NCBI RefSeq assembly: GCF_012927345.1 | Contig: NZ_JABBGJ010000060.1 | Location: forward strand, 1-49,214 | Reading direction: 5' to 3' | DNA length: 49,214 nucleotides | DNA from: Paraburkholderia polaris | GTDB lineage: Bacteria > Pseudomonadota > Gammaproteobacteria > Burkholderiales > Burkholderiaceae | Notes under the pieces: generated by a model | What the model was told of the DNA's origin: nothing | Database searches by the model: none | The model's input: the letters and a program-made list of their open reading frames with translations, nothing else | Part shown: piece after piece, positions 17,071 to 26,355 of the stretch | Layout: every line of letters starts with the position of its first letter | Position numbering within the stretch: position 1 is the stretch's first letter | Position numbers and translations under genes: made by a program

Positions 17071-17090
17071 AACTGTATAAATATACAGTA
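17071..17090 (+). promoter_or_regulatory. LexA (SOS) box upstream of the giant uvrA
   Basis: The sequence CTGTATAAATATACAG at 17073-17088 is a full CTGT-N8-ACAG LexA operator, and the 20-bp context AACTGTATAAATATACAGTA differs from the E. coli consensus at only a few positions. It is strikingly AT-rich in a GC-rich surround and sits about 120 bp before the uvrA start. The overlapping TATAGTAT is a possible -10 element. SOS induction of the gene downstream is strongly implied. Confidence 0.88.
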
Positions 17091-17207
17091 TAGTATCCCC
17101 TTACAACCCGGCCTTTGGCGTGTCCTTCCGCTAGCCGGGTGTCCCGAACTTGCGCGGTCGCGAGGCGTCCGTGAGAGGTGGTCCACTCATTCAGACGGTC
17201 GGAAAAA

Positions 17208-20200
17208 TTGGCATCTAACGGAATTATCCGCATTCGTGGCGCGCGCCAGCACAACCTGAAGAACGTCGATCTCGACGTACGAACCGGCGAAATGACAGTC
17301 GTCACCGGGCCGTCCGGTTCCGGCAAATCGAGCCTCGTGTTCGATACGTTGTACGCGGAAGGGCAGCGGCGCTACGTCGAAACCTTCAGCGCCTATGCCC
17401 GGCAGTTTCTCGACCGCATGGACCGGCCGCAAGTCGACCGGGTCGACGGCGTACCGCCCGCTATTGCGATCGACCAGACCAACCCGGTGCGCAGCTCGCG
17501 CTCCACCGTCGGCACCATGACGGAACTCAACGATCACCTGAAGCTGCTCTACGCGCGCGCGGCCGAACTGTTCGATCGCAAGACCGCGCTGCAGGTGCGC
17601 CACGACACGCCCGAAACGATCTATGCGGAACTGCTCGAGCGTACGGCGGAGCACGAGCCGCGGCTGGTCGTCACGTTTCCGGTCGAGTTGCCGGAGACGG
17701 CGTCCGAGCAGGAAGTGGAGCAATGGCTGTCCGCGAGCGGCTACACGCGTGTACAGGCGCAGCGCGAAGTCGATTCGCCCACCGGCAAGCGCAAGCTGCT
17801 CGACGTGGTGGCCGACCGCTTCCGCTTGCGCTCGGTCGACAAGCAGCGCGTGGTCGAAGCCATCGAGGCATCGCTCAAGCGCGGTGGCGGCCGCGTCAAC
17901 ATCTACGTGCTGCCTGCCACGCCGGACGCGCCGGAAGTAACGCTTGATACGAATCCCGCCGAACCGCAAATCTGGCGCTTCTCCACCGGCCTGCACAGTC
18001 CGGAGAGCGATCTGCGCTATGCGGATCCGCAGCCGGCACTGTTCTCGTTCAACTCGGCTTACGGCGCGTGCGAGGTCTGCCGCGGTTTCGGCCGTGTGAT
18101 CGGCGTCGACCTCGGTCTGGTGATTCCCGACGCGCGCAAGACGCTGCGCGACGGCGCGATCAAGCCGATGCAAACGCCGGCCTGGAAGGAGTGCCAGGAC
18201 GACCTGATGCGCTACGCGGCGAAAGCCGATATCCGCCGCGGCACGCCTTGGGGCGAGTTGACGGACGCCGAGCGCGACTGGGTCATCAACGGTTCGCCGG
18301 ACTGGAACGGCAAGTGGCAAAGCCATTGGTACGGCGTCAAACGCTTCTTCGAATACCTCGAATCGAAAGCGTACAAGATGCACATCCGCGTGCTGCTGTC
18401 GAAGTACCGCAGCTATACGCCGTGCGAAACCTGTGGCGGCGCGCGTCTGAAAACAGAATCGCTGTTGTGGCGCCTCGGCAGCAAGCAGAATGCGGACGAG
18501 GTGCTGGCGCCCGAAAAGCGCTTCATGCCGCGCGGTGTCGAATGGACGCGCACGCAACTCGAGTCCTTGGCGGGTCTGACCGTGCACGATCTGATGCTGA
18601 TGCCGATCGAGCTCATCCGGCGTTTCTTCGACGAGATCAGCCTGCCGAGCGCACTGCTTGACGACGCACTCAAGCTGTTGCTTGCCGAAGTGCGCACGCG
18701 GCTCAAATATCTATGCGATGTCGGCCTCGGCTATCTGACGCTCGACCGGCAAAGCCGCACGTTGTCGGGTGGCGAGGTGCAGCGGATCAACCTGACCACG
18801 GCGCTCGGCACGTCGCTGACCAAAACCCTGTTCGTGCTCGACGAGCCGAGCATCGGCCTGCATCCGCGTGATCTGAACCGGATCGTCGAGGCGATGCATC
18901 GGCTGCGCGACGCGGGTAATACGCTGGTGGTGGTCGAACACGATCCCTCGGTGATGCTCGCGGCTGATCGTCTGATCGACATGGGCCCGGGGCCGGGCGA
19001 GCGGGGCGGCTCGATCATTTACGACGGCGCGCCTGAGGCAATCCGCTCGTCCGGCACGCTGACCGGCGAGTACCTGGGTGGTCGCCGGCATGTGGCGGAC
19101 GCGGCGCACTGGTCGCAACGTCCGGTGGATGACAGCACGCCGCGCATCGTGCTCGAAGGCGCAACCGAACATAATCTGCGCGACGTCACGGTCGAGATTC
19201 CGCTGCAGCGGCTCGTCTGCGTGACAGGCGTGTCGGGCTCCGGCAAGTCCACGTTGCTGCAGGACGTTTTGTATCCGGCCATGGCGCGGCACTTCGGTCT
19301 GGCCACCGAATCGCCCGGCGCATTCAGGAGCCTGACGGGCGCCGACCAGGTCACTGACGTGGTATTCGTCGACCAGTCGCCAATCGGCAAGACCGCGCGC
19401 TCGAATCCGGCCAGCTACGTTGGCGCATTCGACGAAATCCGCAAGCTTTTCGCCAAGGCGCCGCTCGCGCAGCAACGCGGCTACGGCCCTGGCATGTTCA
19501 GCTTCAACTCCGGCGACGGGCGCTGCCCGACCTGCGGCGGCTCGGGCTTCGAACACATCGAAATGCAGTTCCTGAGCGACGTCTATCTGCGCTGCCCGGA
19601 CTGCGATGGGCGCCGTTATCGCGCAGAACTATTAGAAGTGAAAATCGAGCGCGGCGAGCCGGCGCGTGCCTTGAGCATTGCCGACGTGCTGGAATTGACG
19701 GTGAGCGAAGCCACTGCCTACTTCGAAAAGGATGCCGAAGTATTGCGCGTGTTGCAGCCAATCGTCGACGTGGGCCTCGAATACGTGAAGCTGGGCCAGC
19801 CGGTGCCCACGCTATCCGGCGGCGAAGCGCAGCGGCTCAAGCTGGCCGGCTTCCTCGCGGAATCGGCGCAGGCGCGCACCGCGCGCAGCGCGAAGCAGCC
19901 GGTCGCAAAACGCCTGTTCATGTTCGACGAACCGACCACCGGCCTGCATTTTGACGACATCGCCAAGTTGATGCAGGCGTTCGGCAAACTGCTGGCGAGC
20001 GGACATTCGCTGATCGTGATCGAACACAATCTCGACGTGATCCGTGCGGCCGATTGGCTGATCGACCTCGGTCCTGAAGGCGGCGACGGCGGCGGCAGGG
20101 TGCTGTGCGCGGGCACGCCGGAAGACGTCAAGCTGTGCCCGGAATCGCATACCGGCGAGGCGCTGCTGCAATACGACCGCGCCATGAACGCGGCGGCCGA

Positions 20201-23105
20201 ACCGGCGTCGCAGGGCATTCCGCTGCAAAAGGCGTTGAGCGCGGCGCGTGCACGGCGGGCAATTGAAGGCGAGGACGTGGTGCGCATCGTCAATGCGCGC
20301 GAACACAATCTGAAAGCGTTGGACGTGGACATCCCGCACGGCAAATTCAACGTGATTACCGGCGTGTCCGGTTCGGGCAAGTCCACGCTGGCGTTCGACA
20401 TTCTGTTCCACGAAGGGCAGCGCCGTTACCTCGAATCGCTAAACGCGTATGCACGTTCCATCGTGCAGCCGGCCGGGCGGCCCGAGGTTGACGCGGTGTA
20501 TGGCATTCCGCCCACCGTCGCGATCGAACAGCGTTTGTCGCGCGGCGGTCGCAAGAGTACCGTGGCGACCACGTCCGAAGTGTGGCACTTCCTGCGCCTG
20601 CTGTATGTGAAGCTCGGTCTGCAACATTGCATTCACGACGGCACGCCGGTCACGTCGCAAAGCGTCGAATCGATTGCGGCGCAATTGCTGCGCGATCACA
20701 AAGGGCAGCACGTCGGCTTCCTCGCGCCACTGGTCGTGAACCGCAAGGGCGTCTATACCGATCTCGCCAAGTGGGCGAAAGCGCGTGGCAATACGCATCT
20801 GCGTGTGGACGGCGAGTTCGTGCCGGTGGACCCGTGGCCGAAGCTCGATCGGTTCCGCGAGCACACCATCGAGCTGCCGGTGACCGACCTCGTCGTGTCG
20901 CCGAACAACGAAGCGGAACTGCGTCAGGCGCTCGGCCAGACGCTGGAAATCGGCAAGGGCGTCATGCATCTGCTGGCGCCGCTCGACGGTTTGCACGACG
21001 CGATCAGCGGCGGCCGTCCCACGGCCAAACTCGGCATGGTGAAGGTACTGTCTACCAAGCGCGCCTGCCCGGTATGCGGCACGAGCTATCCCGAACTCGA
21101 CCCACGCATGTTCTCGTACAACAGCAAGCATGGCTGGTGTACGACATGCGTCGGCACGGGCCTCGCGTTGACGCGTGAACAACGCGCGGCGTACGACGAT
21201 ACGGTGATCGTCGACGACAATCGCGGCCGCGAGCAGAGCTTGCCTTCCGAGGAGCAGGAGCCGGATGGGCTCGTCGACGAGCCGTGTGCGGATTGCGCCG
21301 GTACGCGTCTGAACCCAACCGCGCGTGCGGTCACGTTCGGCGAGCAGGCCATCGTCGACGTCGCGCAATGGACGGTGTCAGACACGCGCGCGTGGATCGA
21401 CACCTTGGAGATGAGCGGTCGGGACGCGGAAATCGCGCGGGACGTGGTCAGCGAAATCGGCAGCCGCCTGCAATTCCTGGAAGAAGTCGGGCTCGGCTAT
21501 CTGAGCCTCGATCGCGCGGCGCCGAGCCTGTCGGGCGGCGAAGCCCAGCGCATCCGGCTCGCCGCACAACTGGGCAGCAACCTGCAAGGCGTGTGCTACG
21601 TGCTCGACGAGCCGACCATCGGTCTGCATCCGCGCGACAACCAGATTCTGCTCAACGCCTTGCGCAAGCTGGGGGAAAAGGGCAATACGCTGGTGGTGGT
21701 CGAGCATGACGAGGACACGATTCGGCGTGCTGATCACATCATCGATATCGGGCCGGGCGCGGGCAAGCGCGGCGGCACGTTGGTCGCGCAGGGCAGCGTG
21801 GCCGATCTGTCGGCGCAGCCCGATTCGCTGACCGGGCAGTTCCTCGCCCATCCGATCGTGCATCCGTTGCAGCCGCGCCGCGAAGTGGTTGCGCCGACCA
21901 AACGCGCAGCCGCGGTGCCGGAGAACTGGCTGACGGTGCATGGTGGCAAGCTGCACAACCTGCAGAACGTCACCGTCGGCATTCCGCTTTCACGGCTGGT
22001 GGCGGTGACGGGTGTGAGCGGTTCGGGCAAGTCGACGCTCGCCCGCGACGTGCTGATGGCCAATTTGCTGGATGCGGTGGGGCGCTCGGTGCTGTCGTCG
22101 CCGGCCACGCGGCGTGCGCGTGCGGCGGCCGAGACCCAGCCGGCGGCGAACCGGCGCTCGAGCGTGTTGGCGCGCACGGCGCCGCGTGCACCGCTGAACG
22201 TCACGCATGCATGGCAGGGGTGCGATGCGATCACCGGTTGGGAAACCATCGACCGTGTGCTCGAAGTCGATCAGACACCGATCGGCAAAACACCGCGGTC
22301 TTGTCCGGCAACCTACATCGGTGTGTGGGATGCGATCCGCAAGCTGTTTGCCGGCACGCTCGAAGCGCGCGCGCGTGGCTATACGGCATCGCGTTTCTCG
22401 TTCAACACGGGCGAAGGACGTTGTCCTGCTTGTGAAGGGCAGGGCGTGCGCACCATCGGCATGAGCTTCCTGCCCGACGTAAAGGTGCCGTGCGACGTTT
22501 GTCACGGGCAACGCTTCAACCCGGAGACACTGGCGGTCACGTGGCGCGGCAAGAATATCGGCGACGTGCTGACCATGGAAATCGATGAAGCCGTCGAGTT
22601 CTTCGCGCCGATTTCGAACATCGCACATCCATTGCAATTGATGAAAGATGTCGGGCTCGGTTATCTCACGCTTGGGCAACCGTCGCCTACGTTGTCGGGC
22701 GGCGAAGCGCAGCGTATCAAGCTCGTCACCGAGTTGAGCAAGGTGCGTGACGACATCACACGGCGTGGTCAGAAGCCGCCTCACACGCTGTACGTGCTGG
22801 ACGAACCGACTGTCGGTTTGCATATGGCGGACGTCGCCAAGCTGATTCGCGTGCTGCATCGTCTCGCGGACGGCGGCCACAGCGTCGTTGTCATCGAGCA
22901 TGATCTCGACGTGATTGCCGAGGCGGACTGGATCATCGATCTCGGTCCGGAAGGTGGCGCGGGTGGCGGCACAATTGTCGCCGCTACGGACCCCGAAGGA
23001 CTGTCCCGCGTCGCCGCCAGCCACACCGGTGCAGCATTGCGTTCCGTACTCGCGCGAACGCAGAGCGACACGACGGTGATCGCGGGCGAAGGAACCAACG
23101 GTTGA
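17208..23105 (+). CDS. uvrA: Double-length UvrA (two UvrA units fused), excinuclease ABC subunit A
   Basis: DNA-damage recognition ATPase of nucleotide excision repair, here 1965 residues instead of about 940. There are four ABC ATPase sites with Walker A motifs at about residues 34 (GPSGSGKSS), 674, 1052 and 1602 (each GVSGSGKST) and four LSGGE signatures, so two complete UvrA units are joined near residue 1010. Both units keep zinc-finger-like cysteines (CETCGG, CPTCGGSGFEH and CPDCDGRRY in unit 1; CPVCGTSY, CTTCVGTG, CPACEGQG and CDVCHGQRF in unit 2). Unit 1 has a region like the UvrB-binding domain (GYTRVQAQREVD). The start is uncertain: TTG 17208 has GGAAAAA at good distance and gives MASNGIIRIRG, whereas GTG 17178 lacks a properly spaced site. 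A LexA box lies upstream and a hairpin follows. It is probably an SOS-induced paralogue of the ordinary uvrA. Confidence 0.93.
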   Translation: MASNGIIRIRGARQHNLKNVDLDVRTGEMTVVTGPSGSGKSSLVFDTLYAEGQRRYVETFSAYARQFLDRMDRPQVDRVDGVPPAIAIDQTNPVRSSRSTVGTMTELNDHLKLLYARAAELFDRKTALQVRHDTPETIYAELLERTAEHEPRLVVTFPVELPETASEQEVEQWLSASGYTRVQAQREVDSPTGKRKLLDVVADRFRLRSVDKQRVVEAIEASLKRGGGRVNIYVLPATPDAPEVTLDTNPAEPQIWRFSTGLHSPESDLRYADPQPALFSFNSAYGACEVCRGFGRVIGVDLGLVIPDARKTLRDGAIKPMQTPAWKECQDDLMRYAAKADIRRGTPWGELTDAERDWVINGSPDWNGKWQSHWYGVKRFFEYLESKAYKMHIRVLLSKYRSYTPCETCGGARLKTESLLWRLGSKQNADEVLAPEKRFMPRGVEWTRTQLESLAGLTVHDLMLMPIELIRRFFDEISLPSALLDDALKLLLAEVRTRLKYLCDVGLGYLTLDRQSRTLSGGEVQRINLTTALGTSLTKTLFVLDEPSIGLHPRDLNRIVEAMHRLRDAGNTLVVVEHDPSVMLAADRLIDMGPGPGERGGSIIYDGAPEAIRSSGTLTGEYLGGRRHVADAAHWSQRPVDDSTPRIVLEGATEHNLRDVTVEIPLQRLVCVTGVSGSGKSTLLQDVLYPAMARHFGLATESPGAFRSLTGADQVTDVVFVDQSPIGKTARSNPASYVGAFDEIRKLFAKAPLAQQRGYGPGMFSFNSGDGRCPTCGGSGFEHIEMQFLSDVYLRCPDCDGRRYRAELLEVKIERGEPARALSIADVLELTVSEATAYFEKDAEVLRVLQPIVDVGLEYVKLGQPVPTLSGGEAQRLKLAGFLAESAQARTARSAKQPVAKRLFMFDEPTTGLHFDDIAKLMQAFGKLLASGHSLIVIEHNLDVIRAADWLIDLGPEGGDGGGRVLCAGTPEDVKLCPESHTGEALLQYDRAMNAAAEPASQGIPLQKALSAARARRAIEGEDVVRIVNAREHNLKALDVDIPHGKFNVITGVSGSGKSTLAFDILFHEGQRRYLESLNAYARSIVQPAGRPEVDAVYGIPPTVAIEQRLSRGGRKSTVATTSEVWHFLRLLYVKLGLQHCIHDGTPVTSQSVESIAAQLLRDHKGQHVGFLAPLVVNRKGVYTDLAKWAKARGNTHLRVDGEFVPVDPWPKLDRFREHTIELPVTDLVVSPNNEAELRQALGQTLEIGKGVMHLLAPLDGLHDAISGGRPTAKLGMVKVLSTKRACPVCGTSYPELDPRMFSYNSKHGWCTTCVGTGLALTREQRAAYDDTVIVDDNRGREQSLPSEEQEPDGLVDEPCADCAGTRLNPTARAVTFGEQAIVDVAQWTVSDTRAWIDTLEMSGRDAEIARDVVSEIGSRLQFLEEVGLGYLSLDRAAPSLSGGEAQRIRLAAQLGSNLQGVCYVLDEPTIGLHPRDNQILLNALRKLGEKGNTLVVVEHDEDTIRRADHIIDIGPGAGKRGGTLVAQGSVADLSAQPDSLTGQFLAHPIVHPLQPRREVVAPTKRAAAVPENWLTVHGGKLHNLQNVTVGIPLSRLVAVTGVSGSGKSTLARDVLMANLLDAVGRSVLSSPATRRARAAAETQPAANRRSSVLARTAPRAPLNVTHAWQGCDAITGWETIDRVLEVDQTPIGKTPRSCPATYIGVWDAIRKLFAGTLEARARGYTASRFSFNTGEGRCPACEGQGVRTIGMSFLPDVKVPCDVCHGQRFNPETLAVTWRGKNIGDVLTMEIDEAVEFFAPISNIAHPLQLMKDVGLGYLTLGQPSPTLSGGEAQRIKLVTELSKVRDDITRRGQKPPHTLYVLDEPTVGLHMADVAKLIRVLHRLADGGHSVVVIEHDLDVIAEADWIIDLGPEGGAGGGTIVAATDPEGLSRVAASHTGAALRSVLARTQSDTTVIAGEGTNG

Positions 23106-23112
23106 GGCAGTG

Positions 23113-23145
23113 GAGCGGCGCAGCGGACTTTGCGCTGCGCCGCTC
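23113..23145 (+). terminator. Strong hairpin after uvrA
   Basis: A perfect 12-bp stem, GAGCGGCGCAGC with GCTGCGCCGCTC, and a 9-base loop begin 8 bases after the uvrA stop. There is no T run, but stem strength and position fit a transcription end. Confidence 0.7.
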
Positions 23146-24073
23146 TGGTCGTCCAGGCCGGTGAGTCGCACGCGCCCGAGTTACTCGCAACCAACTGCCA
23201 CTTGAATGCCATCAACGTGTTGTCGAGGTGCCCGGCATGTCAAAGCCGGGCATTACCGATATCGTCGGCTATATGTAATTATTAAGAATGTTTTTGTAAT
23301 TGTATAAATGGCGTAATTGAAATGCGTATCTAGAGTGTCGTAAATACCGCGAAAAAGAGTTTCAAACGTTGTTTTCCTTCTGCTATCTTCTCGCCGTCGA
23401 CGTTGGCCCCGAGCCGGCGCTCGATCATAACGTTAGACGACCCGTTCGCGATCCGCTCCGCTCGCCGTGCAACCATCGCGAAAGGCCGCCCGTCGGGCTT
23501 TTGCGCCACGTACTGCCGGTGATTCGTCGACAGTTCATGCCCTGCCCCGGAAGCCCGCAATAGCGGCTGCGTCCCAATTTTTGAGCCGCAAAAGGCGTGC
23601 TCGCATCTGTTCGAGACACGCTTATTCTTTTAAAGCGACGCGAATACGGCATTAGTTAGAGTGCTCTCTCTAAACTTAGTATGCTCCCATCAAAAAAAGT
23701 TTGACCGTGCATTTTTTGTCCTGCTATTGTTGCCTCCCATGAAACGCAGGTGACAATCGCGCAAAAAGTTCAGGAGCCGCAGCGCGCTCCGATCAAATTG
23801 TCTCCAGCTGTTCGTGCCAGACGGAATTGAGCGGGTCGAAATTAATCTATTAGTAGTTCTACTTAGATGCGCGTTCGGCTCGTGTGAAGTGCTGCCGCGG
23901 CGTCTCACAGCCGTATCTGTGCCATCGCACCAGGGTTGGGCCATGCAGCATAAATTTTGGACTGCAAATAAAAGGCATGAGCGATGGATGTGATTGTCTG
24001 AAGTGAATGTTGTTTGACGTATGTAAGCGCGCTGCAGTTACAGAAATGGACGGTTCACGCCGGAGGAGTAAAG
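23146..24073. other. Long intergenic region before tonB
   Basis: About 930 bp without a supported gene, noticeably richer in A and T than its surroundings, especially 23260-23340 and 23690-23900. Short open frames on both strands match nothing I recognise. It contains a candidate promoter (listed separately). A long tonB leader or an unrecognised small RNA is possible. Confidence 0.5.
23656..23730 (+). promoter_or_regulatory. Candidate promoter with operator-like inverted repeat for the tonB operon
   Basis: TTGACC (23701-23706) and TATTGT (23725-23730), separated by 18 bases, resemble a sigma-70 promoter. Upstream, an inverted repeat TTAGAG-N6-CTCTAA occupies 23656-23673, a possible regulator site. 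The start of transcription would leave a leader of more than 300 bases before tonB. No Fur box of standard form was seen. Confidence 0.35.
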
Positions 24074-24781
24074 GTGGGTACGAAAGTCGAAGGGCAATTT
24101 CCGGCAGCAACGGCCCGTATGCAGAGGCCAGGACGCCCGCGTGAGTTTGGGCGCAAGCAGCAAAACCCAGTACGCCGCTTCGGCGGTATCGCAGTTGTTT
24201 TGCTCCTGCACGTCGTGCTGATCTACGCACTCATCAATGGCCTTGCCACCAAGGTCGTGCAGGTCATTCAGCATCCTATCGAAACGAAAATCATCGAGCC
24301 GGTCAAGCCGCCGCCTCCGCCGCCGTTGCCCACCGTGCAATTGCCGCCGCCGAAGTTCGCACCGCCGCCGCCGCCGTTCGTGCCGCCGCCGGAAGTGCAG
24401 GTGCAAACGCCGCCTCAGCCGACTATCACGCACCAGGCCGCACCGGTCGTTTCGGCACCCGCCGTAGCGCCCGCACCGCCGGCACCGCCCGCGCCGAGCA
24501 AGCCTGTGAGCGCCGAAGTAGGCGTTGTGTGCCCGAACTCGGATCAGGTTCGTTCGTCGATCCGCTATCCGAAGGAAGCGCAGGAAAACAACGTGACGGG
24601 TGATGTGCTCATTGAATTCGTAGTCGACCCGCAGGGCCATATTACGAATGAACGTGTTGCCAAGTCGGCGGACGATTCGTCACTCGATCGCGCTGCCTTC
24701 AACGCGGTCAAGCAGTTCACGTGCGTTTCCCAAGGCCAGGCTGTCCGTGTGCAAGTTCCGTTCTCGTTTAACCTGAACTGA
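24074..24781 (+). CDS. tonB: TonB energy-transducing protein
   Basis: Transmits proton-motive energy from ExbB/ExbD to outer-membrane receptors. The 235-residue protein has a cytoplasmic N-terminus, one membrane helix (about 37-58, GGIAVVLLLHVVLIYALING), a long proline-rich periplasmic linker (about 75-145, poly-Pro and PPAPPAPS), and a TonB C-terminal domain (VCPNSDQVRSSIRYPKEAQ to VQVPFSFNLN). The usual YP motif is present. The start is the GTG at 24074, because GGAGGAG lies seven bases upstream; earlier codons have no such site. It is first in an exbB-exbD-exbD operon. Confidence 0.93.
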   Translation: MGTKVEGQFPAATARMQRPGRPREFGRKQQNPVRRFGGIAVVLLLHVVLIYALINGLATKVVQVIQHPIETKIIEPVKPPPPPPLPTVQLPPPKFAPPPPPFVPPPEVQVQTPPQPTITHQAAPVVSAPAVAPAPPAPPAPSKPVSAEVGVVCPNSDQVRSSIRYPKEAQENNVTGDVLIEFVVDPQGHITNERVAKSADDSSLDRAAFNAVKQFTCVSQGQAVRVQVPFSFNLN

Positions 24782-24858
24782 AACCCACAGGCTGTTCGGT
24801 ACCGGTAGCGATTTATCAGTCTTGGTTTAGAAGTTGTACTAATGAACTTGGAGCAGGC

Positions 24859-25764
24859 ATGAAGAAGCGTACTCTCGCCGCATTGGCGGCAACCATGTTG
24901 TTCGCCGTAACCACGGTGGATACCTTTGTGGCACCGCATATGGCCCACGCGCAAGCTAGCGACGCTACCGCGTCGGCTGCGGCGCCCGCCACCGCCGCAC
25001 CGCAAACGGCCGGCTCGGCCGCTGACGAAGCCGTGCCGCCGCCGCAGCCGGCCACGTCCGAAACCGTCAACAACCCGTACGGGCTGGGCGCGCTCTGGAA
25101 GAACGGCGATTTCGTTGCACGCTTCGTGCTGATTCTGCTGGTGCTCATGTCGATGGGCAGCTGGTACATCATGATCACCAAATTCTTCGAGCAATTCCGT
25201 GCGAACCGTCGTGCAAAGAGCGCTGACGAACAACTGTGGACCGCGCCGTCGCTGGTCGAAGGCGCGAAGCTGCTCGACGAAGCGTCGCCGTTCCGCTTCA
25301 TCGCCGAAACGGCCATCGAGGCAGGCGAGCATCATGACGAAGCACTGCTCGAAGCCGTCGACCGCAACACGTGGATCGATACGTCGGTCGATCGTGCTAT
25401 CACCAACGTGTCGAATCGTCTGCAAGACGGCCTGGCTTTCCTCGGTACGGTCGGTTCGACAGCGCCGTTCGTCGGTCTGTTCGGTACGGTGTGGGGGATT
25501 TATCACGCGCTGACGGCAATCGGTATCGCCGGCCAGGCTTCGATCGATAAGGTCGCGGGCCCGGTGGGCGAGGCGCTGATCATGACCGCGATCGGTCTGG
25601 CTGTGGCCGTGCCGGCCGTGCTCGGCTACAACTTCCTGGTTCGCCGCAACAAGTCGGTGATGGAGCGTGTTCGTGCATTCGGCGCGCAACTGCACACCGT
25701 CCTGCTCGCCGGCAGCCGGCGTTCGGCACGCGCTTCGGCTCGTGAAGCATCGCTGGTCCAATAA
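24859..25764 (+). CDS. exbB: ExbB proton-channel subunit (MotA/TolQ/ExbB family)
   Basis: Inner-membrane subunit that with ExbD forms the proton-driven motor for TonB. The 301-residue form has an N-terminal signal-like segment and an Ala/Pro-rich periplasmic stretch (1-70) before the first TolQ/ExbB helix (about 88-110, FVARFVLILLVLMSMGSWYI). The family block LAFLGTVGSTAPFVGLFGTVWGIYHAL and the last helix (ALIMTAIGLAVAVPAVLGYNF) follow. The N-terminal extension is typical of beta- and alpha-proteobacterial ExbB. GGAGCAGG precedes the start; exbD follows after 12 bp. Confidence 0.94.
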   Translation: MKKRTLAALAATMLFAVTTVDTFVAPHMAHAQASDATASAAAPATAAPQTAGSAADEAVPPPQPATSETVNNPYGLGALWKNGDFVARFVLILLVLMSMGSWYIMITKFFEQFRANRRAKSADEQLWTAPSLVEGAKLLDEASPFRFIAETAIEAGEHHDEALLEAVDRNTWIDTSVDRAITNVSNRLQDGLAFLGTVGSTAPFVGLFGTVWGIYHALTAIGIAGQASIDKVAGPVGEALIMTAIGLAVAVPAVLGYNFLVRRNKSVMERVRAFGAQLHTVLLAGSRRSARASAREASLVQ

Positions 25765-25776
25765 GCGGAGTCCGTC

Positions 25777-26199
25777 ATGGCTATGAGCGTTGGGCAGGAA
25801 GACAACGACGAGGTCATCTCCAGTATCAACACCACGCCGCTCGTCGATGTGATGCTGGTCCTGCTGATCATCTTTCTGATCACGATTCCGGTGGTGACGC
25901 ATACGGTGCCGGTGCAGCTGCCGAAGGAGACGATCCAGCCGCTGCAGACCACGCCCAAAAGTATCGTCATTGCGGTCAACCGCGACGGCGATTTCTTCTG
26001 GAACGAAAAGCAGGTGGATGCGCCTACGCTGCTGGCACGGCTGAAAACCGTGTCGGTCATGACGCCGCAACCGGAAGTGCACGTGCGCGGCGACCAGAGC
26101 ACGCGTTATGAATTCATCGGCCGTGTCATTACCGAGTGCGAGCGCGCCGGTATCGCCAAGGTTTCGTTTATTACTGAGCCGCCCGCGCGCGGCGGCTAG
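25777..26199 (+). CDS. exbD: ExbD biopolymer transporter (first copy)
   Basis: A 140-residue ExbD/TolR-type protein: a short cytoplasmic start, one membrane helix (TPLVDVMLVLLIIFLITIPV) and a periplasmic domain. The proton-carrying aspartate of the family is in the segment TTPLVDVMLVLL. It works with ExbB to energise TonB. It is one of two exbD copies in the operon; Xanthomonas has a similar paired exbD arrangement in which the second is needed for particular receptors. It is separated from the second copy by the hairpin repeat cluster. Confidence 0.94.
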   Translation: MAMSVGQEDNDEVISSINTTPLVDVMLVLLIIFLITIPVVTHTVPVQLPKETIQPLQTTPKSIVIAVNRDGDFFWNEKQVDAPTLLARLKTVSVMTPQPEVHVRGDQSTRYEFIGRVITECERAGIAKVSFITEPPARGG

Positions 26200-26200
26200 C

Positions 26201-26346
26201 TTTGCATGGGATCGGACTAAGTGCTGTGCATGGGACCAGAGTAAGCGCTAAAGCGCCGACTCTGGCCGACAGCTGAAGCACCAAGTCCGATCGACAGCTT
26301 TGCATGGGACCACAGTAAGCGCTAAAGCGCCAACTGTGGTCGACAG
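26201..26346 (+). repeat. Three covarying hairpin elements, one nested in another
   Basis: Three copies of an approximately 48-bp element share the frame GCATGGGA, stem, TAAGYGCTRAAGCRCCR, stem, YCGACAG. Copy A (26201-26225 plus 26275-26299) has lower stem GATCGGACT/AGTCCGATC, and its loop is interrupted by complete copy B (26226-26274; CCAGAGT/ACTCTGG). Copy C (26299-26346) has GACCACAGT/ACTGTGGTC. Stem sequences differ but pair in every copy, and even the upper stem covaries (GTGC/GCAC in A, GCGC/GCGC in B and C). This supports selection on structure. The cluster lies wholly between the two exbD genes and ends against the second one's ribosome site. Confidence 0.9.
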
Positions 26347-26355
26347 GAGGTGATC

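Noticed and set aside
23330..23652. Short open frames on both strands in the region before tonB
   Set aside because: They overlap each other, match no family I know and have no convincing ribosome sites.
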